From NCBI GenBank assembly GCA_047967505.1, contig CM106541.1: DNA of 64,000 bases; one strand, 5' to 3'. Each line of letters starts with the position of its first letter. Position 1 is the first letter of the stretch. The DNA is from Dipteris shenzhenensis. Lineage: Eukaryota > Polypodiophyta > Polypodiopsida > Gleicheniales. The position numbers and the translations under genes are program-made. The notes beneath the pieces are model-generated. The model did not search any database and had not been told where the DNA came from. It worked only from the letters and a program-made list of their open reading frames with translations. Below are positions 32,620 to 44,232 of the stretch, piece after piece.

Positions 32620-34445
32620 AAAATGTGGAGAGGGGGTTGAAGAAACTAGCAAATGGTAAGTCTCTAGATTCTTAATGCTTACTACCAAAAATGCTAAAAC
32701 AAGCACAAACAAAATAAAAGAAATGAATCTAACACTTATACTAAATAAACATTTGGAGGAAATATTTCCTTAAGAATGGAAACTCAATTGATCTACAAAG
32801 GAGAGTACAAGAATAAAGAAAAATTAATCACTTAGCTGTATGGATCCATTCTTAAGCAAAATTTTAATAAATTGGCAAAATAAAAGGATAGAATATCATC
32901 ATCTTAGCATAAAACCTCAATGATAGACCGTCTAATCAAAATACAGAGGGAATCAAGAGTAAGAGAAAAGCCATGTATTTTATGGATTTCAAGAAATCCT
33001 TTGACACAATATCCCACAAAGAAAAAATTATGTGAGGATAGAAAATCTAATTATACTAAAGAACTAAGAGAATCCATTCTCAAACTATATAAAAGGCAAT
33101 AGATGAATTGGCAAAGTCACCAATGGATTGATCAATCTAAAAGGATAAAATATTAATCAAATAAGTAGTGATGGATCAATCTAAAAGGAGAAAATAACCA
33201 TTGATAAAATTTACCTTACCCATACACATCTATGCGGATGATGTAATTCTCTTTTTAAAATAAAATAATGACTTGAAATAACACCTAGATGCATTGAGGA
33301 AAACTTTGCAGCGGCACTTGCAAATGCAAGTCAACGTTGCAAAGACAAAAATCATGGTAATTACAACATGAAACAAGCAAGTACCCTTTACCTTTTGATA
33401 TTAGTCACATTATAAGAGTATTTAGGTCTTGAGTTTCATAACAATTAAAAGTGGAATACTTGGGGGGGTCACTATGTATAAACCCTCTATATCATGTGCA
33501 TTCAAGGCCTATTTCTAAAATCCCTTATCTGTAAATTTTTCATTTAATAAAATGTATCCCTTTTCTATACAAATCTGTAAATTTTTTCCAAAACTATTTT
33601 AAATAGTCCCTTATGTATATTTATTTCTGTAAATTTTAGAAATAAAAAATATCCTTTTGTTGAACTCACGTGATAGGATTACATATGATGAGTGACCCCC
33701 CCGAGGTGGAATGCATGCATGGAAAAAATAGTGTTGGGAAATCTAAAAGCCTTATATAGTTTCCAAACTAGAATTGGGAAAGTAGAAAGGCCTTACATGT
33801 AATGCTTGTACAAATGGCCGTTCTCTATGGCTACCAAGCCTAGGCACCCAAACTTCCAAAGCATACTAGAAAATAATAGAAACAATCCACAAAATATTTC
33901 TAATAGGACAATTGGGGATCAAAGCGCAAACTCCCTACCCATCATGTTACATAGGAATGATACCTATAGAAGGGGAACCATTGGGCCAATGCATGAAATA
34001 CCTTAGCAAAGTAAACTCCCTGCACAAAGAGCCATAGAGGTGAAAAAAAAAATATTAACATAGAGAAGTATTAAATGGATGGATCTATGGGAAATAAATG
34101 TGGTAAATATCCTAGAAGGAGAACTAAAGGACTAGTCGTGTAGAAAATGTTAGAAAAGTTATGGCAAGAACAAATAAAGAAAGTGGAATTTTATGGGGAA
34201 GCAATCAACTCAATGGAGGGGTATGAAAGGCAAGAATACCTAGGGGAAGATTCATCAATATTCAAGGGGCACATGACTTGTAAGATAAATACTAGCTCCC
34301 AAAGTTTAGAAGTGGGAAAAAGAAAATGGGACAAGATGAAGGATTACAAGGGAAAAGACAATCCACAAAATATGTCTGATGGGAGATAGAAAATGAAGAG
34401 CACATGATTCTCTATTTAAGATCATACAAAAATATTATAAAAATG
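32620..34445 (+). pseudogene. LINE (non-LTR retrotransposon) reverse transcriptase remnant
   Basis: The plus strand carries RT blocks of a LINE, broken by many stops: KKLANGKSLDS (the K-x-x-N-K-A-x-G-x-D region), FMDFKKSFDTISH (F-x-D-x-x-K-A-F-D), IHIYADDVILFL (catalytic YADD) and a following NVAKTKIMV. The downstream part with LYGYQA and a tail IENEEHMILYLRSY resembles the C-terminal E..H.L..C region of plant LINEs. A small inverted-repeat element is inserted at 33,460-33,705. No poly(A) tail or target duplication is seen. It is long dead. Confidence 0.7.
33460..33705. mobile_element. MITE, ~246 bp, with terminal inverted repeats
   Basis: Ends are (C)TTGGGGGGGTCACT and AGTGACCCCCCCGAG, a 14-15 bp terminal inverted repeat with one mismatch. 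It is flanked by GTGGAATAC (33,451-33,459) and GTGGAATGC (33,706-33,714), a target duplication of 8 or 9 bp depending on where the C is placed, with one mismatch. The interior is AT-rich and non-coding, with repeated CTGTAAATTTT. The duplication length fits hAT (8) or Mutator-like (9), but the TIR does not decide between them. Confidence 0.85.
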
Positions 34446-34655
34446 TAGAATAGTGATGCCAATGACCTTATAGGTCATCCAACCAAGCAATTGTACACAT
34501 ATTTCTAGGACATTGTATGAAAATTTTGGATATGGCATTCAAAACACTTATTTCATTAATTTTGGACTGGTGCACTGTCCAAATTCGTTTTGTGAGATAA
34601 TTTTGGATAAAGCATTTAAAAAAAAGAGGCTCTTATAAAACAAAACTTTGAGTCA
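34446..34655. other. Intergenic, nothing identified
   Basis: AT-rich DNA downstream of the LINE remnant, no signal recognised. Confidence 0.3.
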
Positions 34656-34659
34656 AAAA

Positions 34660-34840
34660 GTATAATTTAAAAAAATCAAATTAGAAAAAATGACGTGACA
34701 TGTTATTAAAACTAGAGTACATTAAAAAAAGAGGACATCACATTGTTAAAAGAGACAAAAAGTAAGATTTTAAAAAATCAAATTAGAAAAAATGGCATGA
34801 CATGTTATTAAAACTAGAGTACATTTAAAAAAAAGCATGA
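34660..34840. repeat. Tandem duplication of ~100 bp
   Basis: AAAAAATCAAATTAGAAAAA followed by ATGGCATGACATGTTATTAA and AACTAGAGTACATT occurs twice, at about 34,668 and 34,770, with small differences. Confidence 0.75.
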
Positions 34841-35055
34841 CACATTTGTATAAGAAGTAGATCATATAACTCAAAGCCATATGGTGTTAAAAACACCTTC
34901 CATTAGCTTAGCCTAGAAGATCTCATCTTTGTCTCTCTTGTCTATTACAAATTTACATTAGAGAACTAAAAAGTCTTTGTGGAACTGTAGTTTCATTTCT
35001 TGTCTATTACAGTTACTTTAGAAAACACATAAGTCTCTATGGAATTAAATTTCCA

Positions 35056-35328
35056 TCACTTGACTATTAAGTCATTAGAGAGAGCATAGAGAGAGCACAT
35101 GTCCTCGAAAGTGCCTACTATGGCATTGGCTTCATGAAAACAAGTAGACTTTAAACTTGCAGGCCATGCGTAACCAGGGTTGGCATCGCAAATCTCCTCA
35201 CAGACTCTCCTCACAACGTGTTTCGAATCTTCTGCCGACTTGTAAGCATTCAATAACTCTTCTTTTCTCTCTTGGCTTTCCTCATCTTCACCATTTTTTT
35301 CAATACAACTTCTAGCCACCGCCATATC
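35056..35328 (-). CDS. Small unknown ORF (possible 3' exon), ~90 residues
   Basis: Open frame MAVARSCIEKNGEDEES... ending at 35,056. It follows a 3' splice site (TTTCGTATAG|GATATGG at 35,329-35,330) and is read in phase 0 from that site. The product is hydrophilic with four Cys and a VRRVCEEICDANPGYAWP segment. I do not recognise the family. It may be a separate small gene together with the frame at 35,369-35,542, or a distal exon of the 36-46.8 kb pseudogene. Confidence 0.35.
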   Translation of the reverse strand, partial: DMAVARSCIEKNGEDEESQERKEELLNAYKSAEDSKHVVRRVCEEICDANPGYAWPASLKSTCFHEANAIVGTFEDMCSLYALSNDLIVK

Positions 35329-35368
35329 CTATACGAAAATTTAACTCATTATCATAAGAAGTACGTGA

Positions 35369-35542
35369 TTAAAAGAAGCGAAAAAGAAAGCTAGGGATAT
35401 TCTCCTCTTCTGCTGAGTTCAAATCAAGCAGCCATGTGCGTAACATATCCTTCTCGAATGATTTTCCCTTCATTGGTCCATACAAAAGAGATCTAAGATA
35501 GAATTTGAGTTTAGTAAATGAAGTCGGATAGTAACTAGTCAT
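35369..35542 (-). CDS. Small unknown ORF, 57 residues from ATG
   Basis: Frame from ATG 35,542-35,540 (MTSYYPTSFTKLKF, then YLRSLLYGPMKGKSFEKD). It lies just upstream of the 35,056-35,328 frame, but no GT donor was found before its stop, so a splice between them is not demonstrated. The upstream DNA is purine-rich on the plus strand. Function unknown. Confidence 0.25.
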   Translation of the reverse strand: MTSYYPTSFTKLKFYLRSLLYGPMKGKSFEKDMLRTWLLDLNSAEEENIPSFLFRFF

Positions 35543-35779
35543 TGTCTTAGAGGGAAAGTGGGAGAAGGAGAGTGAGGGAGTGATAGCAAGGGATGCACAG
35601 TGAGCTACCCCTCCTTCAAGAGTGATAGAAAGTGAGGGAAGACGTAAAGTGAAAGACGAATACAAGTTAATCAGAAGGACTAGGATGTAAGAAATAAGAG
35701 AGTGTTTGTGGAAGGACTAGGATGGAAGAATACAAGTGCACTAAGGCACGATGTGTTCACTATGATAAGGATAAGGGTT

Positions 35780-36110
35780 GGAATAAAGTCATAGAAGCAT
35801 TGGAAATGCTCTACTTTAAGTGAGTGGAGACTGTCCAACTAAATAAAATTTTGCAGAGCATTGGGAATGCTGTACTTTAAGTGAGTGGAGCATTGGGAAT
35901 TGATACTTTGGAGTGAAATATATTACAAATATTACATCATCAAATATTCATATCAAAATTCTCATCACACAAGGTTATATTTCCAAATAATCACATCATC
36001 ACACATTCATATCATAAAATTGTGTGCATGAAATAAATATATAAATATCATGACTAAATGCCACTTAAGTAAAAAGTCACAAATTGGTGTATAATCAACA
36101 AAAACTACAT
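35780..36110. other. Intergenic with a short direct repeat
   Basis: CTTTAAGTGAGTGGAG recurs near 35,815 and 35,875 beside variants of GCATTGGGAATGCT. The rest is AT-rich with no gene. Confidence 0.4.
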
Positions 36111-36221
36111 CATGATTCGTACATTACAACAAATAAATGTCAACCATAATATTCATGGAATAAACAACATCATGAGAATATGCTCCTCATGCATATATAC
36201 AAACACAACGTCATACATGCA

Positions 36222-36670
36222 TCACAACTCTTCTGATGCTTCTAGTGGAGACTGTGGCAACTCTTCTGATGCTTCCAATGGAGGTTGTGGTGCTCTAGAT
36301 GTACACTCAGTCTCTACTTCTTCTATAGTATGTAGTGCTTTCGGAGTAGACTCAATATCCTCTTCCTTAAATGCAAGCGGAGGCTGTGGCAACTCTTCTG
36401 ATGCTTCCAGCAGAAGTTGTGGTGTTGTAGGTGTACACTGAGTCTCTACTTCTTCTATAATGTGCAGTGCTTTCACAGTAGACTTAGTCTCCTCTTCCTT
36501 AAATGCAAGCCTGATATTTCTTCAGTTGCACGTTGTATTCTAATGGTAGCAATTAGGTCTCGAATGATTTCAACCCTAAACAATTGTATATCCTCCTCTG
36601 AATATTTGAGCTCCAAAGAGTTTTCCGATGAGACCTGTGGCTTAAGTGAGAAAATTTCTTTGAAAATCAA
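36222..36670 (-). pseudogene. Repeat-containing acidic C-terminal fragment
   Basis: The minus strand encodes about two and a half copies of a ~43-residue repeat with KALHIIEEVETQCT, LLLEASEELPQPPLAFKEED and a variant copy. A +1 frameshift near 36,480-36,510 separates it from the upstream open segment (DLIATIRIQRATEEISG). The repeats are near-perfect at DNA level, suggesting recent internal duplication. It is probably a distal exon or neighbour of the pseudogene upstream. No domain is recognised. Confidence 0.4.
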
Positions 36671-36683
36671 CGTGCAGTTATAG

Positions 36684-37468
36684 GCAACTCTCCACCCACA
36701 ACTATGCCCATCTTCCTACTCTACTACTAAATGCTTTTGGAAGTCTAGCGAGTCTTTGTACTGTCCTGTTTCTCTGATAGCAGATACCAACTTCTCAATC
36801 GACTTGCTCATCATGACATATTAAAAAAACTTAGTGTCTCTGTTACATAAGGTACATAATATAGAAGTAACAATAGATTAATAGAATACTTACGTTTGCA
36901 CTGAGCCATGAAAGCCTGCAATCGAGTTGACAAACCAACAATAGTTGTCTTCAAGGTCCCAAACCACCAGACTCCAATGTTCCCTACACGAATAATTAAG
37001 AACCATTATTATTTAACACAATGTTGCCAGTATAAGATGAAAATAAAGGTTGCCATGATGGTTTTTTCATTAGACTGCATAGAAGCATACAGATAAGGTT
37101 TCATACATGCTTTCATTAGAGTGAGTCTCTCCTCCTCTTGGAGCAAAAATTTAAAAAGTAAGGTTTCATACATGCTTTCATTAGAGTGAGTCTCTCCTCC
37201 CATCTAAATTCAAAGGCTTAACCAGGTACAAACATCTTCTATAGTCTTTTGAGGAGAGCTAAGAATAGAAGAAAGGAGAGCATCGAGCATGTAGACATGA
37301 TTCTGCACTACACTAGGAAGGTGAGAAATAACTACACTGCACCAAGAAATAAACAAACGTTAGCTCGTAGAATTGATTTGCATTCTGCACTAGGAAACTG
37401 AGATATAACTACACTGTAAACAAATAAACAAATGTTAGCTCATTGAAGTAGCAATAAATAAACAAACG
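36684..37468. other. Probable intron/intergenic DNA with short tandem repeats
   Basis: Contains a duplicated ~60 bp block around AAGGTTTCATACATGCTTTC (near 37,096 and 37,161) and a second duplicated block (AATAAACAAACGTTA / AATAAACAAATGTTA, near 37,340-37,470). No supported coding exon. Confidence 0.4.
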
Positions 37469-37809
37469 TTACCTGAGAATGGCTAGGATAACATTGTCAT
37501 TAACCTCTTTTAAAGGATTGGAGAGGATTGAAACCTCCTCTCTACCAAAGCTCAAATACTGAGGTTCTCGTTTCAAAACGATCCTAACTTCAAATGAGCT
37601 TTCCATTTTATCCAATGCAGCTAAATTTGCAGAATGGGTCTCTGTCATAGCTTGTATTCTATGTTTGTGATCATTCTTCTTTTCCATGGTGTCTTTAAAG
37701 CTCTTGTGCTCATGGGATTCTTCAATCAAATTTAGAGGTGGTTGCATTGCTGAATAGAAGGGAGTGCCTCCATATTGACTTCATCCATTTCTTCTCCCTC
37801 TATTGCCTG
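37469..37809 (-). pseudogene. ParB/MTase-like gene 2, distal exon
   Basis: Bounded by a 3' splice site TTGTTTACAG|GC near 37,809 and a donor-like CTCAG|GTAACG at its low end near 37,473. The frame reads NRGRRNG-stop-SQYGGTPFYSA and then MQPPLNLIEES..., a charged helical segment (HEHKSFKDTMEKKNDHKHRI). One in-frame TGA is present. No known domain. It appears to be a C-terminal extension of the gene. Confidence 0.4.
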
Positions 37810-37892
37810 TAAACAAGTATTAGAGATTAGATTCATTATCTTTAAATTTAAATCTTATTTAAAAAATTGTATTTAGTTGAGAAATAGAGAGT

Positions 37893-40186
37893 TCACACTG
37901 CTAAGTATTGTCGTAGTGGCCTTTTTACATAACCCTGCGAGCCATAATTATCAAAGAAGGCATCATCATCTTTCTCTTCATCCACAAACCTCTCTCTAAA
38001 TGGGTCATGTAAGTCCATCTTTTCATCATCATCAACTGGGACATTATGATCTTCAAGGTCATCATCCATGTCATCAGTCTCCTTGTGCTCTACCTCTTTT
38101 TCATAGCCTATGGTTAGATCTACTTGAAGCTGAAAATAAGCCATGAAATGCTTGTTTTCAATAATATTTGTGGAGTTGCTTTTTCTGAGGAGATCCTCAA
38201 ATAAATATCCCATCCTGCACAAGGTGACCTCCCAACCTACCGGTAGCAAATTCTCCATCATGGTAAGCAAAAGACTCCCACTTTTTGCAGGACTTCCATA
38301 GTTGTTTTTTTGATAATGTATGGACCTAGGAATATCTTGCTCTTCTAGCATCAATCTCAAATTATTTGAACTCCCTCTTATGTTCTTTTGTAAGGAGTGA
38401 TCAGGGTTGGGACTCCGCATACACAAGAAGAATGATTCAAGAGATTGAATCGCTATGCCACATTCTCTCTTGCCTCTCTTTGTTGCATAAAGACCACTAT
38501 AGATCTTCAAATCTGATGAATATGCTCACTCTAGAGTAGCCTGCATGGCTTCTTTGTCTTTTTTATCAAAAAAATGACAATGTTGCAAATTGCCACTTTG
38601 CTAATGGTGGTATATACTATTCTATCAACGAAGTTATGGATATCATTGCTAGAAACTTCATTGATGAAGAATAGTTGTGGCTTGTCCCATGCTGACTCAT
38701 TCTTGATGAAGTCATCTTCTGAAACTCCCCTGAAGTTCACAAGCTTTCCAAACTCTACCGTAACCTCTACATTGAATTGAAAGCTTTGGTGCATATCTGT
38801 CGGCATCCTTATCTTGTTGATTAATCTTTCCACATATGCAACCACCTGTTGTGGGATTTCTTTTCTCATGTAAGAGGTTACTATTTATGACCCATCTTCA
38901 TCCTTTTAATCCACCTGTTTGCCCGTAGCTTTACCTTGGATGTTGACAAAGAAGCTATATGCTTGAGCACATTATAGTCAATGTTACAATGACTAAGTGG
39001 AATTTATTTCTCTGACAGCAAATACTTAATGGCACTATGCACTGCATCACGCCTCACCTGTACATTGATGCATTCTTCCATGCAGTGGTCTTTGTCTTTC
39101 TTTCCAAAAAACCATTCTTTCTTTAAAAGTTTTTGTGCTACCATGGATGCATACTTGTCAAGTAAGTACTTTATAGGCCTCCACATCCTTGCCGTCAACT
39201 CCTTCTTATCCATTACCTTTGACTTTCCAGAGATAAACAAAGGAGCTTCATAGGTCAATTGTCCATGCTCACAAGCAATGCACGTTTCAAGCATCTCATT
39301 GAACACTTCAATAGGACAAAATATGATAGAAGTGTAGTCGGCATATCTGTCTCTCACCACGTTGAGGCTTGTCATATTTTCTTCTCGCTCTTGAGTTCCC
39401 CTAGGCACAACTGCACTCAAAGAAGTATAGAAGTTTGTGAGTGTGTCGGTGTCTGCTTTTGTGACCTTTCACTTTAAATCAGGATTTGGAGAACCAAATG
39501 TTGTCCATATAACCCTTGCCTTTTGTAAGACCTCTGATGTTGAGGATATCTTACGCTTTCCATGGACATAATGATTAAGTCTTTCGAACTCAATCAAATA
39601 CTTGATCTCATGCTTGAATATACAGATTGTTGCAGGATAATAATGGAATGAACTTATCTTTGCAAATTGTTATGAAGTGAGTCTTTTGACCTCCTTTGCT
39701 TCTTTTGCGATCTGATTACAAGCATAAGCCCAATGTTGACCATCAATGGGCTAGAATCTACAATGGAGGAATTCCTTCTTTGCTTCCTTTAGCATATTCT
39801 CACCTTGTGCCTCTTTGCCTTGTTCATGTGGAATATTTTTAAGAGTGTCTTTAAAGAATCGACTGAAGGTTTCCTCCAAATGTGTAGGCCCTGTAAATGT
39901 TATTTAATCCAGAAAGCTATTTTTGATTGGACAAAACATTATTGGACGTAGGACCACGTTGCTTGCCACAGGTTTCTTTCTATCTCTCAAAGCCTCGTAT
40001 ATTTGTAGTGCATAGGATATATCAAGGCTTCGGCTATTAGTAAAGACAGCTGCAACTTCCACATCTTTGGCATTCACAAACCACATCCTTTGACCCCAGA
40101 TATATCCCACATCATCATATGTTACTGCTTCATTAAGATGCAGATTAAGATTTTTGATTGATGTGAGTTCATCCTAATCGTCTTCA
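37893..40186 (-). pseudogene. ParB/MTase-like gene 2, main part after the copia insertion (nonsense-broken)
   Basis: Open segments occur at 40,110-39,904, 39,420-39,004, 38,869-38,531 and 38,510-37,893. From 40,186 to 39,004 they read largely in one frame interrupted by in-frame stops (near 39,905, 39,751, 39,674 and 39,471) without frameshifts. Recognisable parts are YIWGQRMWFVN, SNVVLRPIMFCP, then after a stop PIDGQHWAYACNQIAKEA, the same GQH..YA box as gene 1; VLQKARVIWTTFGSPNPD matches gene 1 ILQHLRAQWITFRRP. Downstream, NYGSPAKSGSLLLTMMENLL with GWEVTLC aligns with the methyltransferase-like end of gene 1. The acidic tail (DDMDDDLEDHNVP) ends near a donor at 37,895. Shared order across the whole length supports homology with gene 1. 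Confidence 0.6.
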
Positions 40187-40355
40187 TGAGAGTGTTCTCA
40201 ACGGAAGCAAGAATGGAAGAAGGAGAGAGAGAGAGAGAGAGCCACAAGTTTTGGTGGGTGTAGAACCACCCTAATCTTCTTTTTCATTCATTTATATATG
40301 TGTTTGAGTATTGTACATAACCAGGGTAAAGGCACAGTGACCTTTAACCCCCACA
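40187..40355 (-). repeat. 3' LTR of copia 2
   Basis: 169 bp, preceded on the element strand by polypurine tract AAGTGGGAGGT and flanked by CTTCA at 40,182-40,186. Confidence 0.95.
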
Positions 40356-40409
40356 ACCTCCCACTTAAAGGACAATGTGCCTTTAAGGGAGAACAACCAG
40401 TGAGCATAC

Positions 40410-42038
40410 TATCCAATGCCCATCAATACATGACAATACTCAAACCGCTGACTAGGTAGACTCTTCGTCAGCATATCTGTAGGGTTATCATTTGTATGAA
40501 CCATCTGTATGAACCTTGACAAGCTCTATGCGCTTGTCCTCAAGTACCTCCCTGATGAAATGGTACCTGACCTCAATGTGTTTGGTCTTTGCATGAAAGA
40601 CCGGATTCCGTGCTAGTTGAATAGCACTCATGGAATCATTGCAATGTCGGTACACCTGTATGAATCCCCAAATCTCCCACTAGCCGATCAAGCCATATAG
40701 CCTCCTTGCAACCCTCTGTGGCTGCAACATACTCAGCCTCTGTGGTAGACAAAGCAATGCACTTCCACACTGCACCACCTGCAAAGGTGAACACATAACC
40801 AGAAGTGGATCTCCTACTATCCACATGCCCTGCATAGTCTGAATGTGTGTACCCAAGTACACGCATGTCTCCTTTACCAAAGCAGATGCACATCTCCTTG
40901 GTACCCTTCATGTACCTCATGATGCACTTAACTACCTCCCAATGCCTCTTTCCTGGATTAGCCATATACCGGCTAACAACCCCCACTGCAAATGTAATGT
41001 CTGGTCTAGTAGCTATCATAGCATACATAATACTCCCAAATGCTGATGCATAAGGAACCTTGGTCATCATGGCCCTCTCCTCTTCTGATTTGGGACTATC
41101 TGTATGACTCAGTTTCACATATGGAGGCAATGGAGTACTCACTGCCTTCCCCCCCTCCATATTGAACGCTGCAATACTTTTGTAACATACTCTTTTTGTG
41201 ATAGCCAAAGGAGTTTCCTACTCCGATCACGCGTGATGTGCATACCAAGAATATGACCTGCAAATCCCAAATCCTTCATATCAAAGGCCTCATGCAACTT
41301 GGCCTTTAATGCATCTAGTTCATAAGTATTCTTGTTAGCCAATAGCATATCATCCACATATAGTGCCAAGATTATCAAGCTATTATCCTTAGCCCTTTTA
41401 GTGTAGAGGCAGTGATCAATTTCACTCCTTTTAAAACCCTGAGACCGAATGAAAGCATCAAACTTCTGATACCATTCTCTAGGTGCTTGCTTAAGACCAT
41501 ACAGACTCTTCTTCAGCTTGCAAACTAAATGCTCTTTGCCCTTTTCTTCAAAGCCTTCCGGCTGCACCATGTAAATTTCCTCATGCAAATCCCCATGCAA
41601 GAAAGCTGTCTTGACATCCATTTGCATAAGCTCCATATCCTCTGATGCCACTAGTCCAAGCATGCATCTAAGTGTGGTCATTTTCACAACTGGAGAGAAT
41701 ATCTCATCAAAGTCCACACCCTTCTCTTGCTTGAACCCTTTAGCAACCAAACGAGCCTTGTACCTAGGCACGTCATCACGTGTGACCTTCATTTTGTAGA
41801 CCCATTTACATGGCAATGCTTTCTTTCCATGTGGCAAAGAAACCAAGTCCCAAGTCTTATTCTTCATAAGTGAACTCATCTCTGATTGCATAGCATACTC
41901 CCACTTGCATTGATCCTCATGCATCATAGCCTCTCTGTAGCAAGAAGGCTCCCCGCAATCAGTAAGCATCACATAGTCTACCCCTGGAACAAACCTATCA
42001 GGTGGTCTAGACACTCTAGATGATCTTCCCAAAGGCAT
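40410..42038 (-). pseudogene. Copia 2 reverse transcriptase and RNase H (frameshifted)
   Basis: The longest intact pol part of either copy, 300 codons to 41,139. It has WVYKMKV, ARLVAKGFKQEKGVDFDEIF, MDVKTAFLHGDLHEEIYM, SLYGLKQAPREWYQKFDAF and the catalytic LYVDDMLLA. A frameshift near 41,160-41,200 leads into SIMYAMIATRPDITFAVGVV and RNase H (SDYAGHVDSRRSTSGY, LSTTEAEYVAATEG). A small deletion after GGAV and others near 40,640 and 40,500 break RNase H. Confidence 0.9.
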
Positions 42039-42341
42039 TTCAGCTTACTGTCCCATTTGCATATCAGCCACATTTGGCTCATTATTTCCACCAATAGATG
42101 ATCCATCATCTACCCTTGATTGTATACCTGTAGGAGTACTTGGTGGTACTATTTCTTACACATTTGGTGCATGGACAGCTTGCTGTCTATCAACATATGG
42201 AGGTGGATTCACATCCTAGAAAGTGATTCTCCTCATTTCCACATCCCTCATGGGTGCCTTATGCATCTTCTTCTCATTGAAGACCACATCATGGCTGCGC
42301 ATGATCTTCTTTGCTTCTGGATCCCAGAGACGATAGCCCAT

Positions 42342-43401
42342 CTATCCACTTTCACCATAACCTAGAAAGATGCATTTCCTAGACTTAGGATCTAGCTTCT
42401 TTCGAAGCTCTTTTGGCACATGTGCATATGCCTCACACCCAAATATACGCAAATGAGAGTAAGAGGGCTTCTTGCCACTCCATGCCTCTTCAGGAATACC
42501 ACCATCCAAACTCTTACTAGGTGATCTATTGATCACATGCACTGTAGTCTTCATTGCCTCAACCCAAAAACCACCAGAAAGACTTGCATTGGAAAGCATG
42601 CATTGCAACATTTCTTGAATGGTACGGTTCATCTTTTCTGCAACTGAATTTTGCTCTGGAGTACGAGGGTATGTGAGCTCCCTCTTAATCCCACGTGTAT
42701 TACAGAAATGCTAAAAGTCATGAGAGAGATACTCTCCACCATTGTCAGTCCGTAGGCATTTAAGCATTCTACCTGACTGATTCTCAACCAAGGCCAGCCA
42801 TTTCTGAAATACCTAGAACACATCACTCTTCTGAGCTATAGCATAAGCCCACACTTTCGTAGTTGCATCATCAATGAATGTCACATAATATTCAGCCCCG
42901 CCTAATGACCGTGTAGGCATGGGACCACATACGTCTGAATGCACCAAATCAAGCTTTTCAAACTCTCTCTTTCCCCTTCTTTTATGGGCTGATTTAGTAT
43001 GCTTCCCATAGAGACAATGCTCACAAAATTCAAAATCAGAGAAACTCAAATGCGGTACATAACCCAAACGGCATAAGAGTTTCATTCCATTCTGGCTCAT
43101 GTGCCCCAACCTGCAATGCCACAAAGAAGTGCTTGGCTGCTCGGTTATTGCAACAACATGATCAAATACCCCTGATACATGTAAGGGATACAAAGTCCCA
43201 CACTTGGCACCCCTGTCTTTCCACTGTCATAAGTGGAGAACCATTCCCTATGGGGAGTAACATGGAATGAAGCACCAAAATCCAAAATCCAATCCTGGGA
43301 ATATGCATCATCTGAAGTGGTAACCAACTCTGCAGATAAACTAGACATGAAGAGAACGTCATTGTCACTATCATGTGTGATGGCATTGATCTCCTCGATC
43401 T
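42342..43401 (-). pseudogene. Copia 2 protease and integrase (broken)
   Basis: Protease motif reads WILDFGASFHVT, with Phe replacing the catalytic-site Ser of DSG. About 190-200 bp between the protease and GAG-pre-integrase regions are deleted relative to copia 1 (join at 43,215). The integrase core (HSDVCGPMP, VTFIDDAT) ends at a TAG at 42,815-42,813 that is CAG in copia 1. The integrase C-terminus (IFGCEAYAHVPKEL, RKCIFLGYGESG) follows. Confidence 0.9.
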
Positions 43402-44232
43402 TCACTTTTCCTTTGTCCTCCCTTGGACTCTCTTCCTTTTGATTTGCACCCCAATTTGCATTCTTTTTCTTATCCTTTTCAGCTTATAGCAATCCTTTTT
43501 CATATGGCCCTTCTTGCCACAGTGGTAACACTCAATGTTCCGTGCCCTGGATTTGCTACGAGACTTCCCTCTTTCTTGGGACTTCCCCCTGAACTGTGAT
43601 CTGCCCCTTTGCACATTTAAGGCTGCATCCTGCTTGTTGCCATCCATAGACTTCCATATAATCTCCTCGACCAACAAGCTACCCACAACATCATCAAATT
43701 TTAGTACTCCACTAGGTGCAGAGTTACTGACAGCTGTACGGAAGGTATCCCATGAGGATGGCAATGAACATAAGAGAAATATTGCCTTAGTCTCCTCATT
43801 GAAATTCATCTTCTGAGCCTAAAGCTAGCTGAAAATAATATTGAATTCATTCAAGTGAGAAGCAATGGAGACCCCTTCCTTCATCTACAGCTCAAACAAC
43901 CTCTTCATGAGGTAAACTTTATTAGAGGTAGTTTCCTTCTCATAAGTGGCACACAGTTTCTTCCACAAATCTTCCGTAGTTTGCTCATTTACTACTGTGA
44001 AATAAACTGACTTTGCAAGATGAAGTTTAATAGTAGAATTTGCTAATGCATCCAACTCATTCCAATCATCCTCAGACATATTTGCAGGCTTAGCTTCAAT
44101 CCCTGCCAAGGGTTTAATCTGCTTCTTTTGAATAAGCACATCCCTTATTTGTTCTTTCCACAAAGAAAAGTTTGTCCCATCAAACTTTTTAATGCTGAAA
44201 AACTCCTTTTCAGACATGGAAGGGGATGCCAT
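43402..44232 (-). pseudogene. Copia 2 gag (broken)
   Basis: Starts MASPSMSEKEFF, with FDGTNFSLWKEQIRDVLIQK. In-frame TAG codons at 43,887-43,885 and two more at 43,827-43,825 and 43,821-43,819 correspond to CAG in copia 1. Zinc knuckle CYHCGKKGHMKKDC is present. A short deletion near 43,480 shifts the frame before the protease. Confidence 0.9.
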
